Positions 22,555 through 34,459 of a stretch of 64,000 nt of DNA are shown one piece after another (the first letter of the stretch is position 1; the number at the start of each line of letters is the position of its first letter). This DNA is from Ehretia macrophylla (Eukaryota > Streptophyta > Magnoliopsida > Boraginales > Ehretiaceae). The translations under genes and the position numbers were made by a program. The stretch is taken from positions 14,478,762 to 14,542,761 of the forward strand of contig CM075783.1 in NCBI GenBank assembly GCA_037974665.1. Reading direction: 5' to 3'. The notes below the pieces were generated by a model that was not told the origin of the DNA, did not search any database, and saw only the letters and a program-made list of their open reading frames with translations.

Positions 22555-25061
22555 TGTGACACCCGAGATTTTAGCCGTGCATTCAATTACTGTTGCATCC
22601 CTTGTTTGCGCATTTCCTTCTGTGCAGTATTAACTGTCTTCTTAAATTACTATTCACTCCGTTTTTAACTTCATGCTATTAGCGAATTTGTATTTTTATT
22701 AAATCATATTAATTGTTAAAGTAGTGGGAAAAATGTGCATTTGAGCTAGAGGCGATAGGAGAGCTCGTTTAGAAAATGATTTTTGTAGTTGTATGAATAG
22801 TGTTACGTAACATAACTTAGGGAATGAATTAGCTAGCATTCATTTTACTATCTAGGCTCGTTTTAAGCTAACTAAGTGCATTTAGTGAACCATTTAAGCA
22901 AGCAACTTAGCCCCATTTAATATATAACTCACACAACACACACATTAGCTCATAACTTAGCAAAAAAAAAAAAAAGAGAGCATGCTGAAAACACTGTAGC
23001 AAATCCGAGAATTGCATAGGAGAAGGAAAAGATGAGATTTTGCTTCAACAACCTTGCATCTTGAGCTTCTAGATTGATCTTGGGAGGGTTTTGAGCAACC
23101 TAGGGACTTCTACAAGCTTCATCATCTTCAAAAATTGTGAGGGAGTTTCATTTTCTTGATTTTAAAGTTTATGTGCATATGTTAATTTTCTTGAATTGTC
23201 AATTATAGCTATATAACTTGTTATGAATGCTTCCTATGAGTTATTTAATGTCTCTAGAGCTAACTTTTGAGGGTTGATAACAAAGTTAATGGTTGAATGT
23301 TGAATTTGATCAAAGAGATGATGAATAGTGCCTAGAACTAGGGTTTTGAGAAAATTTGCTAATTGGCTTGAATTGATGCATCAATTAGGTGCTCTAGACC
23401 CTAGGGAAGTTAGTTGAAAAGCCACGTGAGGTTGAATCACTCGAATTTGAACTTAATTGCATAAATAGCTTACTTTAAAAAGGGGGCTTTACACGTAAAG
23501 CAATCCGGGCAAGTTTGGACACTGATTCGGGTATCCTTGAGCTAAGGAAGCACCTTTGGTGCTTTCGTTTCGCGAAAATGGGGTTCGGTTAGTATGGCTA
23601 TAGTTCAAACCCGTTCGGGGCCTTCCCGAACTTTTGCTTCAAAAATGAGTTTTAGTGACTTTAAAAGGTACCTTTGAGGTTAATTAAGGATATAGAATGA
23701 CTAGGATATAGTTTGGGAATCTTGAACCCTGCTTAGGAGAAAGAAAATTCGGTTAAAGAAAGGGAAAATGTAGTTTTTAGACATTTGAGTTGCATTTAGA
23801 ACTTGTTGAGGAATCTTAGTGCCTTACATTGAATATTTAGCATATAATTAAGCTATGTGAGTAGATTGTGGGATTTAATTGTGTTGATTGCTTCTTTTGG
23901 CATCTATTAGTTAATATCGTGCTTATATGAACTTTTATCGTGCATAAATGTGAGGGAGGCCTACTTTGTCGTCCCTCTTATGTGTTATGTGTTATATTGA
24001 TTGCTTGTGACTTGTATTGGGTTGCGCAACCTCTTTCGGACATGGTAGCGTCGAGAAACACGGGCGGCGTCGGGTTTGCCGTGCTCCCTCGACTACCATG
24101 GTGCCTATTCCCTTTCTCGCTGAGGCATACTCCACTACCCCAAAGGCGTGGTTCACCTGCTGGGCATAGACCTACCTCGGGAGAAAGGGTCGTAGGATCG
24201 GGATACATCCGGAGTATCCCAATTGTGGTGTTTGGGGTTTGCCGGCATATTCGTGATGCTCGTGGTTCGTGGCTCGTGAATGAAGACTTGGAAGTGGAAC
24301 CGTATCCTTTTTAAAAGTGGTTAATTGCTTGGTTTATTGTCTTGTTGGTTTATGTGGATTATATATGTTTTCTTGTGTTTGCATATCATATTGCACGTTG
24401 GCATGTTGCATCACCTCCCTCGCTGGGCAACATTGTTGCTCATTCCTCATTTAATATGTTTCAGGTGAAGCTGAGGTGAATCCTCAGCTAATAGAAGAAG
24501 AGGAAGAAGTGCTAGTTAAACAATTTCGGTGACTTCTTGTGTGATAAGGTTGTCTAAAATGAGAAGCTTGCGTGGAGTTGTTGTTGATTGCCTTTTTGTG
24601 ACCTTGGGGTCTTGAGTATAAATGGTGAATGTAATAATTTGTAATCTTGTATGTTGGATATAAAGTGGAATGACATGTAATAATCCATAGTAAACTTATT
24701 CTTTTGCATGCTTGTGTGATTAACAAACTTGGAAGTAGAACTTGGCTATTGTTGTATCTAACTACCTATAGTTAAAATTAGAAATGCTTTGCTTGCTTGT
24801 GTGTTATATGTAATTGTTGTTCTAAGGCTCGGATGGCCTTGTGATCGCGGGTGGCCCATAAAAATCTTGGAGGATTGGTTATAAGAGTTGCTGTTTGTGG
24901 ATCTAGCATCATGGGTGTCCTTGTGCAGGTACCAGTTTAGTCCTATAAACAGGGGAGACTCCGTCCATTTTCCCTTAAAATTTTGTGCCCGGGGTTTGGA
25001 ATTGGGTGAGAATAGCATGATAAATAGGAGTCCCGGTCTTGTGAGGGATCGGGGCATTACA
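22555..25061 (+). mobile_element. Solo LTR A2 (family A, 2507 bp)
   Basis: Starts TGTGACACCCGAG and ends GGGGCATTACA, flanked by ACCAA at 22550-22554 and 25062-25066. The uninterrupted sequence is visible in the right LTR of B2. No internal domain, so a solo LTR. It is a patchwork: the first ~480 bp resemble A3, the middle (about 23040-24000) is close to A1, and the last ~1.1 kb is close to A3 and C. An A-tract of about 15 lies near 22966, some 410 bp from the start. Confidence 0.9.
24302..24464 (+). other. Intron-like cassette in LTR A2
   Basis: A 163-nt segment opening GTATCCTTTTT and ending ATATGTTTCAG, with hairpin GGGCAAC-ATT-GTTGCTC at 24425-24441 ending 23 nt before the AG. Followed by an open frame (24467-24532) reading EAEVNPQLIEEEEEV and onward to a stop. 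Confidence 0.45.
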
Positions 25062-25511
25062 ACCAAAGTTCAAAACAATTATTCAACACCCAAGATAGCT
25101 CAATTAGGTTATTTTTAGGTGACAAGAAGTTTTACAATCGAACAATTTCACCCGAGTCGGCTTAAAACTTGATTTTCGCAAAAGTCGGTGTAAAAACCCT
25201 AATAAATTCCTAAGCCGATTTTAAAACCGTTTTCATCAAACACAGGTCTATTAAAGTCCGTGGACTAGGTCTAGAAGGGTTAAAAAGACCAGTTTCAAAA
25301 TTTTAGCGGACGTGTTTCAAAAATACTATTCACTAAAAATCGATGATAAAATTTCTGACTCCGTTTTTTATGAAAATTTCATGAATGCACATTTAGCACG
25401 TATTAGGAGTATTGATATCAAAATTATAACATCTAGGCGCTATAGCACATAAACAGGTCATATGCACGTAAAACGAGACAAAGCACGTAAATCAAGTTAA
25501 AGTAGATAAGT
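25062..25511 (-). repeat. B2 3' LTR, segment 3 of 4
   Basis: LTR sequence between A2 and C, beginning with the duplicated ACCAA and ending with TAAGT, the target of C (25507-25511). Matches about 43953-44403 of the right LTR. It contains the conserved 'gtccgtggactaggtctagaa' zone present in all B LTRs. Confidence 0.92.
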
Positions 25512-28500
25512 TGTGACGACCGAAAACCTTTTCATATTCATTTTAAATTGTTGAATGTTTTATTTGAGTATTAAATGTACATTTATTCAATTTTTAGTAT
25601 AAGACACTATTCATAAAGAAAATTTACTGTTTAACTTTTTTGAAACTGTATTTTTCTCCTGTCACATATCATGTAGGAGGAATGTGAAAATTATTATTTT
25701 CTATATTTAATGTTGGGAGTATGCATTTAGAAAATAGTTTTCGTTTTAAATGAATAGTGTTATGAAAGAATAGTAACTTTTTGTAGGATTTTTATTTGGG
25801 CTTCTAGTGAATTAGCTAGACTTTGGACTTTTATTAGACCCTTAAATATGTTTAATTAAACCCTATTTACTAACCTAACTCATTATTTCCTTAGTCTATT
25901 ACCTATATAATATAATAAGAGCCCGAACTAAAATTTTTATTATCTTATTTTCCGGATTTCATATTTTTCTATTATTACTTAACTTATAATTAGCCTATGT
26001 TCACAAAAATAATATTCATTGCATATATGACGAGTGATTTGCAAAAATATCTTGATATTATATAAATAGTAAAACTATGTATTATTTTGGGGTTTAAAGA
26101 AGTTTTCTTATATTTATTATAATACACCCAAACTCAAATCCATTTTAACCCACAACCCAAACCCAATATCTAACCCATCAACCCATATAATTATCCTATA
26201 TATATATATATATATACCAAACAAACAAACAAAAAACACACAAAACAGTAAAAGAAGTCAAAAAAGGACAAAAATCAGCCAAAAAAGCCATTACGGGAAT
26301 AGTGATTTTCTTGCCAATTTTGCTCAATTTGATCTTCCAAGCTTTGTCAAGTCTTCTCCAAGTGGTTCCAAGCTTCTCCAAGCCCTATCCTAGCTTCCTT
26401 GCACGTTTTTGGTGAGAGAGTTGCATCATTTTCATGATTTAAAGTTTATGTCAAGTTTTTTTTAATTTTCGGATTTTGCTATTATGGAGCTACAACATGC
26501 TTGTTTCTTGCTTTATATAGTATGTATACATGTTAGAGAACATCCATATACAATATTATAGCTTGGTGTTGAGTTTTTAGCAAAGTGTTACTTGAGGAAG
26601 ATGATAAATAGTGTAATTTCTAGGGTTCCGAAAATTTGAGCAATTTAATTTGATTCAATGCTTCTAGTAGTTGCTAATTAGGTCCTTGAGCGTGTGAAAA
26701 ATATTCGTTATACTTGCCATGTGAAAAATTTGAGAATTTTGATCAAAATAGGCTACTTTAATTGGGGATTTCGGGGTTAACTTGAATCCGGGCACATTTT
26801 GAGGTTATGGCTAGTCTTTATTAAGTATTGAAGCCTTAGAAGTGCATTCGTTTTGCTTGTTTGGGTTCTGAAATTGGTACTTGTAGTATAAACGCACAAA
26901 GAGGAAATCGGGGATTTAATGGTAAACGAGGTTTAACGGGTGAACTCGATGGTCCTTGGGGTGCTATAAGGTGTGGTTTGAAGGATATGATAACTCGTTT
27001 GGAAATCTTGAACCTTGCCTTTCGGTTTGGAGCTTAATAGCAAAGATTGACAAAGGGGTTTCGGGTTGAAAGTGAATTCGGGTGCGTTCGGGCATTAGGG
27101 CTAGTGTCTAGTAAGTGAGGAGGTGCTAGAAATGTATTCGCTTCGCTTAGTTGAGCTCCGATTAGAGTACTTGTAGTGTAATGCATAAAGAGGTAAATTC
27201 GGACTTTTGGGGTAATTGTACTTTAAAGTGAGATTTCAAGGGCTTAACTGGTGCCATAAAGTGTCATTAGAGATGTAGTATAGTTAGATTTGAGGTTCAT
27301 TATCTTGTGTGAAGTTTAGAGCTTGTTTTGTGAGCATTTAGAAAGAGATATGTTGGACTTCTTGTCAAATAGTTAGTCTTATTGCATAATTAGTTATTTG
27401 AATTGCTATAGTTGCTACATTTGATTGTTAATCAAGTAAACTATAAAGTTAGCTCATCTAGTTAGATGATTATTGATTGTTGTAGTAAAGTAATTGAAAT
27501 TTATAGCTTATAATCTTAACTTAATGATATTTTGATGCTTCTAATGCCTTCTATGCTAACTAATGAGGTGGTAGAGTGAACTTTCTAGCTTAATTACATG
27601 TGAAAAATGAGTTTGTGTACAAGTGAATTGAAGAAGAAAATAAATAGTAACTTGATTAAAGAATGTGAATTTATTGCTTATGGTGTTTTAGTGTTAATAA
27701 GAGTGTCATTTTAACATGTCTTGTAATCTAAAGTAGTTAGTGTATGTTTAATGATCTTAGAAAAAAATAGATAATCTTGTACATGATTTCACTTTGGATA
27801 ATGCATATTAGAGTTCTTTTAACATGTTTAGTAATTGAATAATGCTTAGTATTTAAGCGTAATAGCATGTATTAAGTGTTTAACTTGAAGGCTGTGTGAT
27901 TCATGCTATCTTATGAGTTAAGTTGTATATTTAGGCTATATGCATATTAGAGTTAATCATGATAATAGAATTGCAATGGATAATGAAAGTGTTATACTTA
28001 TATGAATAACTAGGGGTTGCACATTTGAGTGGATTCAAAGAGGTTTGGAGTGTCCTAATAACGTGTTTAGGAGTTCAAAGTAGTCTAGTGCATGGTTAAT
28101 GGAATTATGGAAGTTAATGTTGCCTTCAAGCTTGTTAATTAACTTTTGATTAACGTAAGCACATCATTTAGCCTTAGCATGAAATATGCATGTTTAGTAT
28201 TCTTAGATCATACTAATCGAGCTATAGTTTGATGATTATATAAAATGTGACTATTGCACACAAATTAACTATTTTAATGTGAATGAGTTGTCTTTAAGTT
28301 GAATAGTATTGTTGTGTTAGGTAGTGGTTATTAAAGAGATTGGTGCTTTCGGAGAGTATTGGAGAGATTGGCTAAATTCTCGCAGGCTTGTTTTTAAAAA
28401 GGTGAGGGAGTTACATTCTTTTGTGCATCTTAATTTGTTTTACTGCTCATAAATTGTATAGTTTAATATGATTGCTTATAATTACGTGTACTTTGATATG

Positions 28501-29692
28501 AATAGACTAAATATACACTTGACTTTTATTTATATTGTTATATGGCTTATTTATTGTAATCTACGTGCGAGGGCAACCTACTTTGTTGTCCCTCATTTAT
28601 GTGATTCTTGAATTATATTGTCATTGCTTGAATTATTGTGATCGAATATCGGGTTGCGCAACCTTTTCGGACATGGTAGTGTCGAGAAACACGGGCGGCG
28701 TCGGGCTTGCCGTGCTCCCTCGACTACCATGGTGCCTATTCCCTTTCTCGCTGAGGCATACTCCACTACCCTAGAGGCGTGGTTCACCTGCTGGGCATGG
28801 ACCTACCTCGGGAGAAAGGGTCGTAGGATCGGGATACATCCGGAGTATCCAAATTGTTGGTGTTTGGGGTTTGCCGGCATGTTCGTGAAGTTCGTGGTTC
28901 GTGGCTCGTGATTGAAGACTTGGAAGTGGAACTGTATCCTTTTAAAAGTGATTAATTGCTTGGCTTGTTATCTTGCTGGTCTACGTGGCTTATATATGTT
29001 TTCTTGTGTTTGCATATCATATTGCATGTTGGTATGTTGCATCACCTCCCTCGCTGGGCAACTTTGTTGCTCATTCCTCATTTAATATGTTTTAGGAGCA
29101 ATTGAGGTGAATCCCCAGCTGATAGAAGAAGAGAAGGAAGTGCTAGTTAAGCAATTTCCGTGACTTCTTGTGTGATAAGGTTGTCTAAAATGTGAAGCTT
29201 GCGTGTAGTTGTTGTTGGTTGCCTTTTTGAGACCTTGGGGCCTTGAGTATATTTGGTGAATGTAATAATTTGTAATCTTGTATATTGGATATGAAGTGGA
29301 ATGACATGTAAAAATCCATAGTAAACTTATCATTTTGCATGCTTGTGTGATTAACAAAACTTGGAAGTAGAACTTGGCTATTGTTGTATCTAACTACCTA
29401 TAGTTAAAATTAGAAATCCTTTGCTTGCTTGTATGTTATATGTAATTGTTGTTCCAAGGCTCGGATGGCCTTGTGATTGCTGGTGGCCCATAAAAATCTT
29501 GGAGGATTGGTTGTAAGAGTTGCGGTTTGTGGATCTAGCATCATAGATGTCTTTGTGCAGGTACCAGTTTAGTCCTATAAACAGGGGAGACTCTGTCCGT
29601 TTTCCCCTAAATTTCGTGCTCGGGGTTTAGATTTGGGTGAGAATAGCATGATAAATAGGAGTCTCGGTCTCGTGAGGGATCGGGGCGTTACA
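25512..29692 (+). repeat. Element C 5' LTR (4181 bp)
   Basis: The first ~3 kb is AT-rich and specific to C; a TA microsatellite is at about 26200-26216 (continuing to the AAAC-rich run near 26240). The last ~1.1 kb (from about 28560) is strongly similar to the ends of A2 and A3. Shared parts include the palindrome GGTTGCGCAACC (28652-28663), the GC-rich fold, and the cassette at 28934-29095. Donor-like GTGAGAGAG and GTGAGGGAG words occur near 26412 and 28400. Confidence 0.93.
28934..29095 (+). other. Intron-like cassette in C 5' LTR
   Basis: A 162-nt segment opening GTATCCTTTT and closing TATGTTTTAG, with hairpin GGGCAAC-TTT-GTTGCTC at 29056-29072. An open frame follows (29098-29163) with the core EVNPQLIEEEKEV. 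The 3' LTR repeats all of this at 33686-33847. Confidence 0.45.
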
Positions 29693-30263
29693 GAAGTGGT
29701 ATTAGAGCTTAGCTAGTTAGCTAGGCGCAAGCCGGGATAGGGTCTTCGGCTTGTGGGGTAGTGGCCTTAGTGTCAATGTGTTTAGAAAGTGTATGTGCAT
29801 GTCTTATGTGATAAGAGAGTTAATGTGATCAATGTGCTTATGTGATCAACATGTTTTATTTGTTGAGTGAACTAGTTGTGGTTTATGTGCTTGTGTGATA
29901 AGTGAAATGGATGTGGTTAACGTGCTTGATGTGTTTATGTGATTAATGTGAGCTATGTGATTAACGCGCCTTGTGTGAATTATGTGCTTTGTGTACTTGA
30001 GTGCTCGATATGCTTTATATGACTAATATGCATATGTGATTAACTTGTTTTATGTAAAGTAGTTGTTTAAATGACTAGTAGTTTATAATTTGTGTATGTG
30101 AACTTGTTGCTTATGTGACTTTACTTGTTATAAATTGTTAACGTGATCAATGTGTTTTATGTGTTAAGCATGCTTACGTGAAACAATGTGTTTTATGTAT
30201 GAGGGTAACTTGCTTGTATGTGTAAGAAATTGCGAGGACGCAATTCTTGTAAGGAGGGGAGAG
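29693..30263 (+). other. Element C interior: primer site, GT-rich leader, hairpin and polypurine tract
   Basis: The primer site is at 29697-29708. The next ~60 bp align with the leader of B4 (shared words such as AGCCGGG, GGGTAGTGG). About 29790-30215 is a degenerate run of words like CTTATGTGATCAATGTG. The end holds hairpin AATTGCG-AGGA-CGCAATT (30228-30245) and the polypurine tract. No protein domain is present. Confidence 0.88.
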
Positions 30264-33200
30264 TATGACGACCGAAAACCTTTTCATATTCATTTTAAAT
30301 TGTTGAATGTTTTATTTGAGTATTAAATGTACATTTATTCAATTTTTAGTATAAGACACTATTCATAAAGAAAATTTACTGTTTAACTTTTCTGAAACTG
30401 TATTTTTCTCCTATCACATATCATGTAGGAGGAATGTGAAAATTATTATTTTCTATATTTAATATTGGGAGTATGCATTTAGAAAATAGTTTTCGTTTTA
30501 AATGAATAGTGTTACGAAAGAATAGTAACTTTTTGTAGGATTTTTATTTGGGCTTCTAGTGAATTAGCTAGACTTTGGACTTTTATTAGACCCTTAAATA
30601 TGTTTAATTAGACCCTATTTACTAACTTAACTCATTATTTCCTTAGTCTATTACCTATATAATATAATAAGAGCCCGAACTAAAATTTTTATTATCTTAT
30701 TTTCCGGATTTCATATTTTTCTATTATTACTTAACTTATAATTAGCCTATATTCACAAAAATAATATTCATTGCATATATGACGAGTGATTTGCAAAAAT
30801 ATCTTGATATTATATAAATAGTAAAACTATGTATTATTTTGGGGTTTAAAGAAGTTTTCTTCTATTTATTATAATATACCTAAACTCAAATCCATTTTAA
30901 CCCACAACCCAAACCCAATATCTAACCCATCAACCCATATAATTATCCTATATATATATATATACCAAACAAAAAAAAACACACACACACACAAAACACT
31001 AAAAAAAGTCAAAAAAGGCCAAAAATCAGCCAAAAAAGCCATTACGGGAATAGTGATTTTCTTGCCAATTTTGCTCAATTTGATCTTCCAAGCTTTGTCA
31101 AGTCTTCTCCAAGTGGTTCCAAGCTTCTCCAAGCCCTATCCTAGCTTCCTTGCACGTTTTTGGTGAGAGAGTTGCATCATTTTCATGATTTAAAGTTTAT
31201 GTCAAGTTTTTTTTTAATTTTCGGATTTTGCTATTATGGAGCTATAACATGCTTGTTTCTTGCTTTATATAGTATGTATACATGTTAAAGAACATCCATA
31301 TGCAATATTATAGCTTGGTGTTGAGTTTTTAGCAAAGTGTTACTTGAGGAAGATGATGAATAGTGTAATTTCTAGGGTTCCGAAAATTTGAGCAATTTAA
31401 TTTGATTCAATGCTTCTAGTAGTTGCTAATTAGGTCCTTGAGCGTGTGAAAAATATTCGTTATACTTGCCATGTGAAAAATTTGAGAATTTTGATCAAAA
31501 TAGGCTACTTTAATTGGGGATTTCGGGGTTAACTTGAATCCGAGCACATTTTGAGGTTATGGCTAGTCTTTATTAAGTATTGAAGCCTTAGAAGTGCATT
31601 CGTTTTGCTTGTTTGGGTTCCGGAATTGGTACTTGTAGTATAAACGCACAAAGAGGAAATCAGGGATTTAATGGTAAACGAGGTTTAACGGGTGAACTCG
31701 ATGGTCCTTGGGGTGCTATAAGGTGTGGTTTGAAGGATATGATAACTCGTTTGGAAATCTTGAACCTTGCCTTTCGGTTTGGAGCTTAATAGCAAAGATT
31801 GACAAAGGGGTTTCGGGTTGAAAGTGAATTCGGGTGCGTTCGGGCATTAGGGCTAGTGTCTAGTAAGTGAGGAGGTGCTAGAAATGTATTCGCTTCGCTT
31901 AGTTGAGCTCCGATTAGAGTACTTGTAGTGTAATGCATAAAGAGGTAAATTCGAACTTTTGGGGTAATTGTACTTTAGAGTGAGATTTCAAGGGCTTAAC
32001 TGGTGCCATAAAGTGTCATTAGAGATGTAGTATAGTTAGATTTGAGGTTCATTATCTTGTGTGAAGTTTAGAGCTTGTTTTGTGAGCATTTAGAAAGAGA
32101 TATGTTGGACTTCTTGTCAAATAGTTAGTCTTATTGCATAATTAGTTATTTGAATTGCTATAGTTGCTACATTTGATTGTTAATCAAGTAAACTATAAAG
32201 TTAGCTCATCTAGTTAGATGATTATTGATTGTTGTAGTAAAGTAATTGAAATTTATAGCTTATAATCCTAACTTAATGATATTTTTATGCTTCTAATGCC
32301 TTCTATGCTAACTAATGAGGTGGTAGAGTGAACTTTATAGCTTAATTACATGTGAAAAATGAGTTTGTGTACAAGTGAATTGAAGAAGAAAATAAATAGT
32401 AACTTGATTAAAGAATGTGAATTTATTGCTTATGGTGTTTTAGTGTTAATAAGAGTGTCATTTTAACATGTCTTGTAATCTAAAGTAGTTAGTGTATGTT
32501 TAATGATCTTAGAAAAAAATAGATAATCTTGTACATGATTTCACTTTGGATAATGCATATTAGAGTTCTTTTAACATGTTTAGTAATTGAATAATGATTA
32601 GTATTTAAGCGTAATAGCATGTATTAAGTGTTTAACTTGAAGGCTGTGTGATTCATGCTATCTTATGAGTTAAGTTGTATATTTAGGCTATATGCATATT
32701 AGAGTTAATCATGATAATAGAATTGCAATGGATAATGAAAGTGTTATACTTATATGAATAACTAGGGGTTGCACATTTGAGTGGATTCAAAGAGGTTTGG
32801 AGTGTCCTAATAACGTGTTTAGGAGTTCAAAGTAGTCTAGTGCATGGTTAATGGAATTATGAAAGTTAATGTTGCCTTCAAGCTTGTTAATTAACTTTTG
32901 ATTAACGTAAGCACGTCATTTAGCCTTAGCATGAAATATGCATGTTTAGTGTTCTTAGATCATACTAATCGAGCTATAGTTTGATGATTATATAAAATGT
33001 GACTATTGCACACAAATTAACTATTTTAATGTGAATGAGTTGTCTTTAAGTTGAATAGTATTGTTGTGTTAGGTAGTGGTTATTAAAGAGATTGGTGCTT
33101 TCGGAGAGTATTGGAGAGATTGGCTAAATTCTCGCAGGCTTGTTTTTAAAAAGGTGAGGGAGTTACATTCTTTTGTGCATCTTAATTTGTTTGACTGCTC

Positions 33201-34443
33201 ATAAATTGTATAGTTTAATATGATTGCTTATAATTACGTGTACTTTGATATGAATAGACTAAATATACACTTGACTTTTATTTATATTGTTATATGGCTT
33301 ATTTATTGTAATCTATGTGCGAGGGAAACCTACTTTGTTGTCCCTCATTTATGTGATTCTTGAATTATATTATCATTGCTTGAATTATTGTGATCGAATA
33401 TCGGGTTGCGCAACCTTTTCGGACATGGTAGTGTCGAGAAACACGGGCGGCGTCGGGCTTGCCGTGCTCCCTCGACTACCATGGTGCCTATTCCCTTTCT
33501 CGCTGAGGCATACTCCACTACCCTAGAGGCGTGGTTCACCTGCTGGGCATGGACCTACCTCGGGAGAAAGGGTCGTAGGATTGGGATACATCCGGAGTAT
33601 CCAAATTGTTGGTGTTTGGGGTTTGCCGGCATGTTCGTGAAGTTCGTGGTTCGTGACTCGTGATTGAAGACTTGGAAGTGGAACCGTATCCTTTTAAAAG
33701 TGATTAATTGCTTGGTTTGTTATCTTGCTAGTCTACGTGGCTTATATATGTTTTCTTGTGTTTGCATATCATATTGCACATTGGTATGTTGCATCACCTC
33801 CCTCGCTGGGCAACTTTGTTGCTCATTCCTCATTTAATATGTTTCAGGAGCAGCTGAGGTGAATCCCCAGCTGATAGAAGAAGAGAAGGAAGTGCTAGTT
33901 AAGCAATTTCCGTGACTTCTTGTGTGATAAGGTTGTCTAAAATGTGAAGCTTGCGTGGAGTTGTTGTTGGTTGCCTTTTTGAGACCTTGGGGCCTTGAGT
34001 ATATTTGGTGAATGTAATAATTTGTAATCTTGTATATTGGATATGAAGTGGAATGACATGTAAAAATCCATAGTAAACTTATCATTTTGCATGCTTGTGT
34101 GATTAACAAAACTTGGAAGTAGAACTTGGCTATTGTTGTATCTAACTACCTATAGTTAAAATTAGAAATGCTTTGCTTGCTTGTATGTTATATGTAATTG
34201 TTGTTCCAAGGCTCGGATGGCCTTGTGATTGCTGGTGGCCCATAAAAATCTTGGAGGATTGGTTGTAAGAGTTGCGGTTTGTGGATCTAGCATCATAGAT
34301 GTTTTGTGCAGGTACCAGTTTAGTCCTATAAACAGGGGAGACTCTGTCCGTTTTCCCCTAAATTTCGTGCCCGGGGTTTGGATTTGGGTGGGAATAGCAT
34401 GATAAATAGGAGTCCCGGTCTCGTGAGGGATCGGGGCGTTACA
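30264..34443 (+). repeat. Element C 3' LTR (4180 bp)
   Basis: Direct repeat of 25512-29692 at about 98.7% identity. The microsatellite near 30950-30995 differs in length and composition from its partner, as expected for a fast-changing tract. The cassette at 33686-33847 ends in TTTCAG. Confidence 0.93.
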
Positions 34444-34459
34444 TAAGTGGGGTTTCACA
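34444..34459 (-). repeat. B2 3' LTR, segment 4 of 4
   Basis: The last bases of the B2 LTR after C: the TAAGT duplication followed by GGGGTTTCACA. The polypurine tract of B2 follows immediately. With this piece the four segments sum to about 2.44 kb, the length of the intact right LTR. Confidence 0.88.

Larger units (their letters stand above)
25512..34443 (+). mobile_element. Non-autonomous LTR element C with 4.18-kb LTRs and a 571-bp interior
   Basis: Two LTRs of about 4180 bp in direct orientation (25512-29692 and 30264-34443) flank only 571 bp. TAAGT is duplicated at 25507-25511 and 34444-34448. Ends are TGTGACGACC...GGGGCGTTACA. A primer site (tggtattagagc, one mismatch to the usual iMet type) and a polypurine tract (aaggaggggaga) are in the right places, yet nothing is encoded. 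The LTRs differ at about 55 sites, roughly 1.3%, implying about 0.5-1 million years. It fits the LARD/TRIM idea of passenger elements, but with unusually large LTRs for so short an interior. It landed 11 bp from the end of the B2 LTR. Confidence 0.93.
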
